DNA of 64,000 bases, taken from Sinorhizobium garamanticum (GTDB taxonomy: Bacteria; Pseudomonadota; Alphaproteobacteria; Rhizobiales; Rhizobiaceae). Position numbers and translations under genes: made by a program. Below, piece by piece: positions 16,103 through 25,157 of the stretch. Location of the stretch: the NCBI RefSeq assembly GCF_029892065.1, contig NZ_CP120374.1, positions 1,674,001-1,738,000 of the forward strand. The letters are read 5' to 3'. Each line of letters opens with the position of its first letter. Within the stretch, counting starts at the first letter, position 1. Under the pieces are notes generated by a model that saw nothing but the letters and a program-made list of their open reading frames with translations, did no database searches and was not told the DNA's origin.

Positions 16103-17268
16103 GTGACCGCGTCAGAAAGATCGAGACATTCACGCTGACCCTGCCGCGCGACAGGCCCTATCTCGGGAAGCCGCGTCCGGGCGAGGAACCGAGCCCGCGC
16201 GGTTATCTGGTGCGCAAGGGCAATTGCACGGTCTATCCGACCTTCGATCGCAGCGTGCTCGTCCGGATCGAGACAACGAACGGCGCGCTTGGCTGGGGCG
16301 AGACCTACGGACTGGCTGCTCCCGCGGCCACGATGGAGATCATCGACGATCTTCTTGCCGATTTCACCATCGGTCGCGATCCGTTCGATGCTTCGGCGAT
16401 ACACGACGATCTCTACGACCTGATGCGCGTGCGGGGCTACACCGGCGGTTTCTACCTCGATGCCCTGGCCGCGATCGACATTGCGCTGTGGGATCTCGCC
16501 GGCAAGCTCGCCGGTCTGCCCATCTGCAAGCTGCTTGGCGGACAGCGTCGCGACAAGATAGCCGCCTATGTCTCCGGCTTGCCGGAAGACACGCGCGCCA
16601 AGCGCGCCGAACTCGCCGCGCACTGGAAGGCCAAAGGCTTTTCATCCTTCAAATTTGCCTCTCCGGTTGCCGACGACGGCGTCGCGAAGGAGATCGAAGC
16701 GCTGCGCCAAAGACTGGGTCCCGAAGCACGCATCGCCTGCGACATGCACTGGACGCAAACCGCAAGCGAGGCGATCGCGCTCATCAAGGCGATGGAGCCG
16801 CATGGGCTGTGGTTCGCCGAGGCGCCGGTGCGCACCGAGGATCTCGACGGCTTGGCGCGGGTGGCGGCCGGCGTGTCGACCGCGATTGCTGTCGGGGAGG
16901 AATGGCGCACGGTCTACGACATGGTGCCCCGCGTCGCCCGCAATGCGGTTGCGATCGTGCAGCCGGAAATGGGACACAAGGGCATCACCCAATTCATGCG
17001 CATCGGCGAATATGCCCAGGCGCACCACATCAAGATCATCCCGCATGCAACGATCGGCTCCGGCATTTTCCTGGCGGCAAGCCTGCAGGCGAGTGCGGCG
17101 CTCGCCAATGTCGACTGTCACGAGTTCCAGCATTCAATTTTCGAGCCCAACCGCCGGCTTCTCGACGGCGACATGGATTGCGCCGCGGGCGAGTACGTCC
17201 TGCCGACAGGACCCGGCCTCGGCGTCGAGCCGTCCAGGGAGGCTCTGGAACTGCTCAAGAAGCACTGA
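16099..17268 (+). CDS. Enolase-superfamily (mandelate racemase/muconate lactonizing type) enzyme
   Basis: 389 residues from the ATG at 16099, which overlaps the upstream stop. The capping domain is followed by a barrel with the metal ligands expected in this superfamily: Asp in ACDMHW (about D215), Glu in WFAEAPV (about E241) and Glu in VGEEW (about E267/E268). The late His in IIPHATIGSG (about H316) and the Lys in SSFKFA (about K185) are the likely acid/base pair. The overall pattern is close to sugar-acid dehydratases and to D-galactarolactone cycloisomerase. With dgoK and the aldolase-family gene next door, dehydration or ring opening of an aldonate, uronate lactone or aldarate is likely. 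Confidence 0.85.
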   Translation: MSDRVRKIETFTLTLPRDRPYLGKPRPGEEPSPRGYLVRKGNCTVYPTFDRSVLVRIETTNGALGWGETYGLAAPAATMEIIDDLLADFTIGRDPFDASAIHDDLYDLMRVRGYTGGFYLDALAAIDIALWDLAGKLAGLPICKLLGGQRRDKIAAYVSGLPEDTRAKRAELAAHWKAKGFSSFKFASPVADDGVAKEIEALRQRLGPEARIACDMHWTQTASEAIALIKAMEPHGLWFAEAPVRTEDLDGLARVAAGVSTAIAVGEEWRTVYDMVPRVARNAVAIVQPEMGHKGITQFMRIGEYAQAHHIKIIPHATIGSGIFLAASLQASAALANVDCHEFQHSIFEPNRRLLDGDMDCAAGEYVLPTGPGLGVEPSREALELLKKH

Positions 17269-17301
17269 ACATGGATAGTTTGCGGAGGAGTGGAGGAGAA
17301 C

Positions 17302-18567
17302 ATGAAAACCATAGGAAAACGGATCGCCGCGTCTGCGGTTGCCGCGATGCTCGTCGGGGCCGCCCTGCCCACCGCGGCCAGCGCGGAAGTGCTCAAATTC
17401 GTCTCCTGGCAGAAGGACGAGAAGGGCGTCGGCGACTGGTGGGCCTCGGTGATCAAGGAGTGGGAAGCAAAGCATCCCGGCAGCACCATCGAATGGACCA
17501 AGGTCGAACGCAGCGCCTATGCCGACACCATGACGACGCTGTTTGCCGGCGGCACGCCGCCGGACATCGTGCATCTTGCCTCGTTCGAGTTCCAGGCCTT
17601 TGCCAATAACGGCTGGCTGGAGGATCTTGGCCCCTGGGTCGAAAAGGCGGGGCTCAATCTCGATGGCTGGAGCGGCCAGGAGATCTGCAAGTTCCAGGAC
17701 ACGACCGTCTGCATCATGATGCTCTATTACGGGACGATCTTCGGCTACAACGAAGAGATCCTGAAGCAAGCAGGTGTCGCCGTTCCCAAGACCTATGCGG
17801 AGTTCCTCGCAGCCGCCAAAGCGACCACGAAGGATCTGAACGGCGACGGCATTGTCGACCAGTTCGGAACCGGGCACGAAACCAAGGGCGGCGGCGGCCA
17901 ATACATCGCGGAAATGGCGAGCTATCTATTCGATGCCGGCGCACGCTTCACAAATGCTGAAGGCGAGGTAACGATCGACACGCCCGAGATGGTCGAAGGC
18001 CTGACGCGCTGGAAGACGATCGTCAAGGAAAACCTGACGCCGCGCGACCTTTCGGCGGGCGAAGTGCGCAAGCTCTTCGCCGATGGCAAGATCGCGCTGA
18101 AGGTCGACGGTCCGTGGATCTATTCGATCATGCAGCAGGGGGCAGCCAAGGACAAACTGAAGCTGGCAAGCGTCCCCTTCGACCCGCCGCTCGGCGGCTC
18201 GTCGAACGTTCTGGCGATGCCGAGCGAGATCCCGGACGAGAAGAAGCAACTGGTCTGGGATTTCATCGCGATCGCAACCTCGGACAAATTCCAGACAAGT
18301 TTTGCAACGCTCGCCGCGTCCACGCCTCCGAGCCCGCGCGCGGACCTGACCGAAGCGAAGGCGCAGATTCCCCATTTCAACCTGATGGTGGAATCGCAAA
18401 AGGCGGCGGCAGAGCACAAGATCGACCGCATTCCGGTGGGCCTCGAGGTTCAGTTCAACGAATTCTCGAAAATGATCCAGGAGGAAGCGCAGCGGATGAT
18501 AATCGAGGATCTTGATCCCGCCGCCGTCGCCAAGACGATGCAGGAGAAGGCGGCGGCACTTCAATAG
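17302..18567 (+). CDS. Extracellular solute-binding protein (family 1) of a second ABC sugar importer
   Basis: 421 residues from the ATG at 17302, preceded by GGAGGAG; a GTG at 17290 is less likely. A signal peptide ends near residue 28 (LPTAASAEVLKF). The mature protein has the GTPPDIVHLASFEFQAFANNGWLEDL stretch (split here as GGTPPDIVHLA and NNGWLEDL), the KVDGPWIY segment and a C-terminal helical region, all typical of CUT1 sugar-binding proteins. It delivers a carbohydrate to the two permeases encoded immediately downstream. The ligand is probably the sugar or sugar acid processed by the enzymes of this operon. Confidence 0.92.
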   Translation: MKTIGKRIAASAVAAMLVGAALPTAASAEVLKFVSWQKDEKGVGDWWASVIKEWEAKHPGSTIEWTKVERSAYADTMTTLFAGGTPPDIVHLASFEFQAFANNGWLEDLGPWVEKAGLNLDGWSGQEICKFQDTTVCIMMLYYGTIFGYNEEILKQAGVAVPKTYAEFLAAAKATTKDLNGDGIVDQFGTGHETKGGGGQYIAEMASYLFDAGARFTNAEGEVTIDTPEMVEGLTRWKTIVKENLTPRDLSAGEVRKLFADGKIALKVDGPWIYSIMQQGAAKDKLKLASVPFDPPLGGSSNVLAMPSEIPDEKKQLVWDFIAIATSDKFQTSFATLAASTPPSPRADLTEAKAQIPHFNLMVESQKAAAEHKIDRIPVGLEVQFNEFSKMIQEEAQRMIIEDLDPAAVAKTMQEKAAALQ

Positions 18568-18675
18568 GGGCCTTGTCCAGGGGTCTTGTCCGCCCGTGGC
18601 GGCCGCCGCTGGCCACTGAAGAATTCCGGGCGCTCGCATGGGAGCGCCCGCCCTTGCAAATTTGAAGGCAAAGCC

Positions 18676-19581
18676 ATGAGCCTACGCTTCCTCGATCTGG
18701 CACGCCCAAGCCGACAGCACTGGCTGGGCTATCTGCTGCTGCTGCCGGCCGTCGCGCTGGTGGCGCTGATCATCGTCTATCCGCTTTTCGTTTCGCTTGA
18801 CCTGTCGTTTCAAAAGATCGGCATGGCCACGCTCAACGCGCCGCGCAAGCCGTTTACGCTCGACAACTACCACAAGCTTTTCACGTCACCGGATTTCTGG
18901 AACGCCTGTTGGGTGACCATCAAACTCGTGGTGGTCGTCAGTGCCGCCTGCTTTGTCGTGGGCCTTGGCACGGCGCTCCTGGTCAACAACCGCTTCAAAG
19001 GGCGGACGCTGGCGCGGCTCTTCGTCGCCCTGCCCTGGGCCGTTCCCGAGGTGATTGCGGTCGTCATTTTCGCCTGGATTTTCGATTCTTCCTTCGGCTT
19101 GATGAACTGGCTCTTCATCAAGCTCGGCGTCACGAGCCAGATGATCAACTGGTTCTCCGAGCCGACCGCCGCCTTCTGGGTGGTCGCAATAACCATGATC
19201 TGGAAGGGCTATCCCTTTGTTTCGATCATGACGCTTGCGGGTCTGCAGTCTATCCCGGAGGACTTCTACAACGCCGCCAAGGTCGATGGTGCCAGTGCGT
19301 TGCAGCGATTCCGGTACATCACCATTCCCGTGCTGATGCCCGTGCTCGGCGTGACACTGGTGCTCGTCATTCTTTGGGTGTTCCGCGATTTCTCGATCAT
19401 CAAGGTGCTGACCGACGGCGGCCCGCTGAAGGCGACCCAGACGCTCTCCATCATGACCTACGATCAGGCTTTCGGCTTCTTCAACATGGGTTACGCCTCC
19501 GCGATCGGCATCGTGACGCTCATCCTGTGCGTCGTCGCCAGCCTTCTGATGCTCGGCCGCAAGTCCCAGGCGATGTACTAG
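18676..19581 (+). CDS. ABC sugar transporter permease (MalF/UgpA type)
   Basis: 301 residues from the ATG at 18676. There are six predicted membrane helices, beginning with HWLGYLLLLPAVALVALIIV-like sequence at about residues 14-33. The cytoplasmic EAA loop reads NAAKVDGASALQRFRYITIP, the contact point for the ATPase. It follows the solute-binding gene by about 108 bases, a gap that includes a short GC-rich hairpin (GGGCGCTCGC...GGGAGCGCCC), and partners the MalG-type permease downstream. Confidence 0.92.
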   Translation: MSLRFLDLARPSRQHWLGYLLLLPAVALVALIIVYPLFVSLDLSFQKIGMATLNAPRKPFTLDNYHKLFTSPDFWNACWVTIKLVVVVSAACFVVGLGTALLVNNRFKGRTLARLFVALPWAVPEVIAVVIFAWIFDSSFGLMNWLFIKLGVTSQMINWFSEPTAAFWVVAITMIWKGYPFVSIMTLAGLQSIPEDFYNAAKVDGASALQRFRYITIPVLMPVLGVTLVLVILWVFRDFSIIKVLTDGGPLKATQTLSIMTYDQAFGFFNMGYASAIGIVTLILCVVASLLMLGRKSQAMY

Positions 19582-19593
19582 GGAGTCCACGCA

Positions 19594-20424
19594 ATGGAAC
19601 GCACTCGTTTTCAATCCTTCGCGCTCTATGCCGTTCTCGCAGTCGTCTGCGGCATCCTGCTCTTTCCGATCTATTGGCTGTTCGTCACTGCACTCTCGAC
19701 GCTCGCCGAGATCCGTCAGCTGCCGCCGTCCTTCTGGCCGGCCGAGCCGCAATGGAGCACCTTTACCAAGGTCGCCTTCGAGCGACCAATCCTGCTGTGG
19801 CTGTGGAACTCGAGCCTTGCTGCGATCGGTTCGGTCGGCCTGTCGATGATCGTTTCGGTCTTCGCCGGCTACAGCCTCTCGCGCTTCAGCCTCAGAGGCG
19901 GGCGATCGCTCGGCCTGTTCATCCTCACGGCCAAGATGCTGCCGGCAACGCTGCTGGTCATCCCACTCTTCGGCATCTTCCGCTCGATCGGGCTGATCGG
20001 CAGCCTCTGGTCGCTGGTGCTCGCCCATGCGACGCTGATCATCCCCTTCACCACCTGGATGCTGAAGGGCTATTTCGACACGATCCCGCGCGAGCTCGAG
20101 CAGGCCGCGATGGTCGATGGCTGCTCTCCGCTCGGCGCCATGTTCCGGGTCGTACTGCCGGTCGCAACCCCGGGGCTCGCGGCGACGGCTCTCTATGCCT
20201 TCGTGCTCTCCTGGGCGGACTATGCCTATGCCCGCACCTTCCTCACCAACGCACAGGGCAGTTGGACGGCCAATCTCGGCATCACCACGATGAAGGGCGA
20301 GTACGTCACCGACTGGAACGAGATCTCGGCCGCTGCCGTGTTCATCGCGCTTCCGATCCTCCTCATCTACCTGTTCCTCGAACGTTATTTGGTCGGCGGC
20401 CTCACAGCCGGCGCGGAGAAGTGA
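19594..20424 (+). CDS. ABC sugar transporter permease (MalG/UgpE type)
   Basis: 276 residues, with six predicted membrane helices. The EAA loop reads QAAMVDGCSPLGAMFRVVLP at about residues 170-189. The start is supported by tight spacing, 12 bases after the first permease with GGGAG upstream. It forms the inner-membrane channel with the MalF-type partner and ends just before the ATPase gene. Confidence 0.92.
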   Translation: MERTRFQSFALYAVLAVVCGILLFPIYWLFVTALSTLAEIRQLPPSFWPAEPQWSTFTKVAFERPILLWLWNSSLAAIGSVGLSMIVSVFAGYSLSRFSLRGGRSLGLFILTAKMLPATLLVIPLFGIFRSIGLIGSLWSLVLAHATLIIPFTTWMLKGYFDTIPRELEQAAMVDGCSPLGAMFRVVLPVATPGLAATALYAFVLSWADYAYARTFLTNAQGSWTANLGITTMKGEYVTDWNEISAAAVFIALPILLIYLFLERYLVGGLTAGAEK

Positions 20425-20425
20425 A

Positions 20426-21514
20426 ATGGCCGGCATAAGCATTCAAAACGTCTACAAGAACTACGGCGCGCTGAACGTCCTCAAGGAGTTTTCACTCGAG
20501 ATCGCAGACGGTGAGTTCGTGGTCCTCGTCGGCCCCTCGGGCTGCGGGAAATCGACGATGCTGAAAATCCTTGCCGGGCTTGAACCGGCAAGCGGCGGCA
20601 AGATCCTGATCGGCGACAGGGACGTCACCGACCTCGCCCCGGGTGATCGCGACATTGCCATGGTCTTCCAGAACTATGCGCTTTATCCGCACCTGACGGT
20701 CGGGCAGAACATCGGCTTTGGCCTGAAGATGCGCGGCACCCCGAAGGCGGAGATCGACAAGCGGGTTCGCGAGGTGGCGAAGATCCTGGCTGTCGACCAT
20801 CTGCTTGAGCGCCGCCCGAAGGCACTGTCGGGCGGACAGCGCCAGCGCGTCGCGCTTGGCCGCGCCATCGTGCGCGAGCCGCGCGCCTTCCTGATGGACG
20901 AGCCGCTCTCCAATCTCGACGCCAAGCTGCGTGTCCATACCCGCGCCGAGATCAGCGCGCTGCACAAGCGAATCGGCGTCACCACGGTCTACGTCACCCA
21001 TGACCAGATCGAGGCGATGACCATGGCCGACCGTGTCGTCATCATGCGCGACGGCGTCATTCAGCAAATCGCTGATCCGGATACGTTGTTTGCCAGACCG
21101 ACAAACCTCTTTGTTGCCGGTTTCATCGGCTCGCCGGGCATGAACTTCCTGCGTGCCAGGGTGGAAGGTGGCAGGCTGACCCTCTTCGGCCAGACCTTCG
21201 ATGCGCCCGCGGGCGGTGGCGACGGGGAAGTCATCGTCGGCATCCGGCCCGAACACCTTGCGCTCGGTCAGGGCAAGGTCACATTCACCGTAAAGCCGAC
21301 GCTAGTCGAGAGCCTGGGATCGGAGAAATATGTCTACTTCGAGCCCGGCGAGCATGCCCACAGTGCGGCTTCGCGCGACGAAGAGCGCGGCAAGGGCCTG
21401 ATCGCTCGCATCGCGCATTCCGGCCCCATTCGCGAGGGCGAGGAGCTCACGCTCTCCTTCGAGGCCTCCGAGATCCATCTCTTCGACGCAGAGACAGAAA
21501 AGGCAATGAACTGA
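20426..21514 (+). CDS. ABC transporter ATP-binding protein (UgpC/MalK type)
   Basis: 362 residues. It carries Walker A GPSGCGKSTMLK, Q-loop VFQNYALYPH, signature LSGGQRQRVALGRA, Walker B AFLMDEPLSNLDAKL and H-loop YVTHDQIEAM, followed by a C-terminal TOBE-like regulatory domain (VGIRPEHLALG). It energises the second importer of the window. The gene starts one base after the permease stop and ends one base before the epimerase-like gene, so it is firmly within the operon. Confidence 0.93.
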   Translation: MAGISIQNVYKNYGALNVLKEFSLEIADGEFVVLVGPSGCGKSTMLKILAGLEPASGGKILIGDRDVTDLAPGDRDIAMVFQNYALYPHLTVGQNIGFGLKMRGTPKAEIDKRVREVAKILAVDHLLERRPKALSGGQRQRVALGRAIVREPRAFLMDEPLSNLDAKLRVHTRAEISALHKRIGVTTVYVTHDQIEAMTMADRVVIMRDGVIQQIADPDTLFARPTNLFVAGFIGSPGMNFLRARVEGGRLTLFGQTFDAPAGGGDGEVIVGIRPEHLALGQGKVTFTVKPTLVESLGSEKYVYFEPGEHAHSAASRDEERGKGLIARIAHSGPIREGEELTLSFEASEIHLFDAETEKAMN

Positions 21515-21515
21515 C

Positions 21516-22496
21516 ATGAAGGTGCTTGTAACCGGTTCCGCCGGCAGGGTCGGCTCCTTTGTCGCACGGCAACTGCTCGCCTCAGGACACCAGGTGCGGG
21601 GCTTCGACCTGCGCGCGGCCGATCTGGAAGACGCAGCCTTCGAGGAGGTCGTCGGCGCCTTCGACGATCGCGAGGCAGCAAGCCGCGCCTGCGAGGGCGT
21701 CGACGCCGTCCTCCATCTCGGTGCCTTCATGTCGTGGCTCGCAGGTGACCGTGACAAGCTCTTCCGCGCCAATGTCGAGGGAACGCGGATCGTGCTCGAG
21801 GCGGCAGCCGTCGCGAAGGTCGGGCGCTTCGTCTTCGCAAGTTCGGGCGAGGTCTATCCCGAGAACAAGCCGCAGTTCCAACCAATCACCGAGGACCACC
21901 CGACGAAGCCGCTTTCGCCCTATGGCGTGACCAAGCTTATCGGCGAGGAACTGGTGAAGTTCCAGGGCCGTGCATCGCCGATGGAGACGGTGATCCTGCG
22001 TTTCTCGCACACGCAGAATGCCGGCGAGTTGCTCGATCCGGACAGCTTCTTCTCCGGTCCGCGCTTCTTCCTGCGTCCGAAAATCACGCAGCAGGAAGGC
22101 TTCGGCAACCAGACCGCGGCCGACCTCCTGAGAGCGGCCGATCCCGGGCAGGCGGCGCTGGTTCTCGCCCGCAACGAAAACGGCCGGCCGCTCCGGATGC
22201 ACATCACCGACACTCGCGACATGTCGAGCGGCGTGGTCATCGCACTCACCCATCCGAAGGCGGCTGGCGGCGTCTTCAATCTGGGGGCAACTGATCCTGT
22301 TGACTTCGCAGACGTCCTGCCCGTAATGGCCGACAAGACCGGGCTGCCGCTTGTGACTGTAGATCTTCCCGGCGCCGGTGTGTGGTATCACACGTCCAAC
22401 CAGCGCATGCGCGAAACGCTCGGCTTCGAGCCGGAATGGCCGATCATGCGCATGCTAGACGAGGCAGTAGAGGCATGGAAGAGAAGGCAGGTGTAG
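21516..22496 (+). CDS. NAD-dependent epimerase/dehydratase-like protein
   Basis: 326 residues of the extended short-chain dehydrogenase type. The nucleotide-binding glycine motif is VTGSAGRVGSFVA at the N-terminus, and the catalytic YxxxK is in SPYGVTKLIGEEL (about Y134/K138). A serine-rich FASSGEVYP segment precedes it. Members oxidise or epimerise nucleotide sugars or act on free uronates and sugar lactones. Because the operon imports and degrades a sugar, a free-sugar dehydrogenase or epimerase role is more likely than cell-wall synthesis. Its 3' end overlaps the next gene by 22 bases. Confidence 0.85.
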   Translation: MKVLVTGSAGRVGSFVARQLLASGHQVRGFDLRAADLEDAAFEEVVGAFDDREAASRACEGVDAVLHLGAFMSWLAGDRDKLFRANVEGTRIVLEAAAVAKVGRFVFASSGEVYPENKPQFQPITEDHPTKPLSPYGVTKLIGEELVKFQGRASPMETVILRFSHTQNAGELLDPDSFFSGPRFFLRPKITQQEGFGNQTAADLLRAADPGQAALVLARNENGRPLRMHITDTRDMSSGVVIALTHPKAAGGVFNLGATDPVDFADVLPVMADKTGLPLVTVDLPGAGVWYHTSNQRMRETLGFEPEWPIMRMLDEAVEAWKRRQV

Positions 22497-24184
22497 GCGG
22501 GCTCGAAGATCGTGGAGCCCCCGCCGGCGCGGCAGCGCTTGCCAAGGGCCTCGCTCTCCTCGACCTCATCGCAGAATCGGCGAAGCCGCTGCGCTTCGCT
22601 GACTTACAGAAGCAGAGCGGCGTACCAAAGCCGACGCTGGCGCGCATGCTCAAGACGCTGATGGTCTACCGCCTGGTCCGCCAGGACGAAGCAAGCGGCG
22701 CCTATCTGCTTGGGCATCGCTTTCTCGAGCTGTCACATCGGGTCTGGGACAAATTCGATCTTGTGAGCGCTGCCATCCCGGAACTCGAACGCCTCTCGGT
22801 CGAACTCGGCGAGACAGTGGCCCTTTGCCGGCTGGACGGTCAGCGTGTCGTCTATCTGGAAGAGCGGTCGAGCGACGGGCTCGGCGTGCTGATCGACGTC
22901 GGCCGCCGCGTACCGATACACTGCACCGCCGCCGGCAAGGCTCTGCTCGCCTTTCAGGAACCGTCCTTCGCCCGCGCATTGACCGGCCAGATCGTCTACG
23001 ATCGCTTTACACCGCAAACGATCACCGACCCGCATGCGCTGGAGGCCGATCTGCTCCTGACGCGGGCCCGTGGCTATGCCGTTTCCTACGAGGAGCACCT
23101 GGCTGGTGTCAATTCGGTCGCGGCGCCGATCGCCGGACGTGACGGGGTTCCACTTGGTGTGCTCGTGGTGCTCGGACCAGCGTCCCGCCTCGACAATTCC
23201 GCCATCCATCCGGTTGGCCGCGAGCTGATGGCGGCGGCGCGGCGCATCACCGGCTCGGTCGGCGCTGTGGCCATCAGCTCCGGTCCGCGGCCGCGCGTGC
23301 GGGCAAGCGGCCTGAGCGACGTCCACTGTGCATTGCCGTGGGGTGCGCAGCTCGGCGAAGCGCCGGTATGGGTCGAGAGCGAAAAGCGGCTCTATTGGGT
23401 CGACATCCTGCATCCGGCCATCCATCGCTTCGACCCGCTCACCGGCAAGAACGAGAGCTGCAATGTCTCCAAGCTCGTCAGTGCAGTCCTGCCGACACGT
23501 GAAACTGGACTGCTCGCGGTATCGCAGGACGGAGTCGAGCGCTTCGATTTCGACCGTGGTCTCTTCACCGCGTTTGCAGAGCCGGAGCCGGGCCTGCCGG
23601 AAAACCGCCTGAACGATGCGAAGGTCGATCCGGGCGGCCGCCTTTGGGTCGGTTCGATGCGACTCGATGTGAGCCGCCCGAGCGGCAGTCTTTACCGGCT
23701 GACGGGTGCGGGCGAGGCGGTCCGCGCCGATAGCGGCTTCACGGTCGCCAACGGGCTCGCCTGGAGTCCCGACGGCGGCACGTTCTATTTTGTCGATACC
23801 GTCCCGGGCAGGATCTATGCCTATGACTTCGATGCACGCGAGGGCACCATTTCGAACCGCCGCGTCTTCGTGACGGTGCCGGAAGCCGAGGGCCGCCCGG
23901 ACGGCCTTGCCGTCGACGCCGATGGTGGCGTCTGGTGCGCCATCTGGGATGGGTGGCGTGTGAACCGCTATCTGCCCAACGGCCGGCTCGATCGGGCGAT
24001 CGACCTGCCCATCCCGCGCCCGACCAGCGTGGCCTTCGGCGGCGCCGATCTCGCGACCCTGTTCATCACCAGCGCCCGCACGCGACTGCCCGCCTCGACC
24101 TTGGCCGAAGCCCCCCTTTCGGGTGGCATTTTCGCCTGCGAACCCGGCGAGCGCGGCCTGCCCACCAATCTGTTTGCCGGATGA
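22475..24184 (+). CDS. Fusion of IclR-type regulator and SMP-30/gluconolactonase domain
   Basis: 569 residues from the ATG at 22475. The first ~250 residues are an IclR regulator: winged helix with RFADLQKQSGVPKPTLARML, then an effector domain with VVYLEERSS, IHCTAAGKALLA and YAVSYEEHLAGVNSVAAPI. From about residue 275 the chain continues without a stop into an SMP-30/regucalcin-type beta-propeller (LGEAPVWVESEKRLYWVDI, NRLNDAKVDPGGRLWVGSM, VANGLAWSPDGGTFYFVD, GRPDGLAVDADGGVWCA). The Glu, Asn and Asp in these motifs are the usual metal ligands of lactonases. It may sense and hydrolyse a sugar lactone in one protein. It is followed after nine bases by a sugar-type dehydrogenase. Confidence 0.9.
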   Translation: MEEKAGVGGLEDRGAPAGAAALAKGLALLDLIAESAKPLRFADLQKQSGVPKPTLARMLKTLMVYRLVRQDEASGAYLLGHRFLELSHRVWDKFDLVSAAIPELERLSVELGETVALCRLDGQRVVYLEERSSDGLGVLIDVGRRVPIHCTAAGKALLAFQEPSFARALTGQIVYDRFTPQTITDPHALEADLLLTRARGYAVSYEEHLAGVNSVAAPIAGRDGVPLGVLVVLGPASRLDNSAIHPVGRELMAAARRITGSVGAVAISSGPRPRVRASGLSDVHCALPWGAQLGEAPVWVESEKRLYWVDILHPAIHRFDPLTGKNESCNVSKLVSAVLPTRETGLLAVSQDGVERFDFDRGLFTAFAEPEPGLPENRLNDAKVDPGGRLWVGSMRLDVSRPSGSLYRLTGAGEAVRADSGFTVANGLAWSPDGGTFYFVDTVPGRIYAYDFDAREGTISNRRVFVTVPEAEGRPDGLAVDADGGVWCAIWDGWRVNRYLPNGRLDRAIDLPIPRPTSVAFGGADLATLFITSARTRLPASTLAEAPLSGGIFACEPGERGLPTNLFAG

Positions 24185-24193
24185 GGAGGTCTT

Positions 24194-24961
24194 GTGACGA
24201 AATATCTGGACATCTTCTCGCTGAAGGGCCGTACGGCTCTGGTGACGGGCTCGAGCCGCGGCATCGGCGCTTCGATCGCGCGTGGGTTTGCCGCCTATGG
24301 CGCGCGTGTGGTGTTACACGGACAAAGACCTGGCGCGACGGATGAGGTCGAGCGGGCGATACGCGCCGCCGGCGGCGCCGCCGTTTCGATCCACGGTGAA
24401 CTTTCGCAAGCCGGTGCCGGCCGGGAGATCGTTGCAGCAGCCGAGACGGCTGCCGGTCCTTTGGACATACTGGTCGTCAACGCATCGGCGCAGATCAACG
24501 GCGCGTTCGAGGACGTTAACAGCGAAGACTTCGCCACGCAGATCGAGGTCAATCTCCGCGCGACGGTCGAGATGCTGCAGGCCGTTCTGCCCGGCATGGC
24601 CGAGCGCGGCTGGGGCCGCGTCGTCAATATCGGCAGCATCAATCAGTTGAGACCGAAGTCGATCGTGTCGATTTACGCGGCGACGAAGGCGGCGCAGCAC
24701 AATCTCATCCAGAGCCTTGCGCGCGATTACGCGCCGCGCGGCGTGCTGCTCAACACCCTCGCTCCCGGCCTCGTCGACACCGACCGCAACGCCGCCCGTC
24801 GTGACAGTGATCCTGAGGGCTGGGCGCATTATGTCCGCACACTCAACTGGATGGGCCGCGCCGGCAGCCCTGACGAAATGGTCGGTGCAGCGCTTTTCCT
24901 CGCCTCCGACGCTTGCAGCTTCATGACCGGCGAGGCAGTGATCATGTCGGGCGGCTATTAG
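24194..24961 (+). CDS. Short-chain dehydrogenase/reductase
   Basis: 255 residues, classical SDR length. It starts at a GTG with GAGGAGG just upstream. The cofactor motif is VTGSSRGIGASIARG (TGxxxGIG), followed by the NASAQ segment (NNAG-like), a serine in NIGSINQL and the catalytic YxxxK in SIYAATKAAQ. The C-terminal FMTGEAVIMSGGY is typical of the family. Located directly after a lactonase domain, it is a natural candidate for oxidising an aldose to the lactone that the lactonase opens. Other roles such as ketose or polyol oxidation remain possible. Confidence 0.9.
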   Translation: MTKYLDIFSLKGRTALVTGSSRGIGASIARGFAAYGARVVLHGQRPGATDEVERAIRAAGGAAVSIHGELSQAGAGREIVAAAETAAGPLDILVVNASAQINGAFEDVNSEDFATQIEVNLRATVEMLQAVLPGMAERGWGRVVNIGSINQLRPKSIVSIYAATKAAQHNLIQSLARDYAPRGVLLNTLAPGLVDTDRNAARRDSDPEGWAHYVRTLNWMGRAGSPDEMVGAALFLASDACSFMTGEAVIMSGGY

Positions 24962-24970
24962 GCCCTGAGC

Positions 24971-25045
24971 CTAGACCGTTGAACCAGTGAAATGAACTAA
25001 CTCTTTGAAACGAGGCAATTCCGCTGCATACTCTCCTGGAGTTGC
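24971..25045. repeat. Palindromic intergenic repeat, family A (degenerate copy)
   Basis: Shares CTAGACCGTT...GTGAA..GAACTAACTCTTTGAAA..GGCAATTCC with the copy at 25371-25462, then diverges (CTGCATACTCTCCTGGAGTTGC keeps the outer arm). It lies downstream of the SDR gene, in the 196-base gap before a small gene. It probably ends or stabilises the upstream transcript but has no T-run. Confidence 0.6.
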
Positions 25046-25157
25046 TTTAGCTGGCGACCTTTCGGACAACATCCGACGCTCCGCGGCGGGCGAGGGAACC
25101 GAAGAGCCGCGCATGCATTGCATTACCAGGACAATGAACCACCATGGGAGAAGTGCG

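Noticed and set aside
18886..20442. Long frames on both strands across the two permease genes (about 510 residues each)
   Set aside because: The permeases have EAA loops and membrane helices. The alternative frames are Arg/His-rich shadows.
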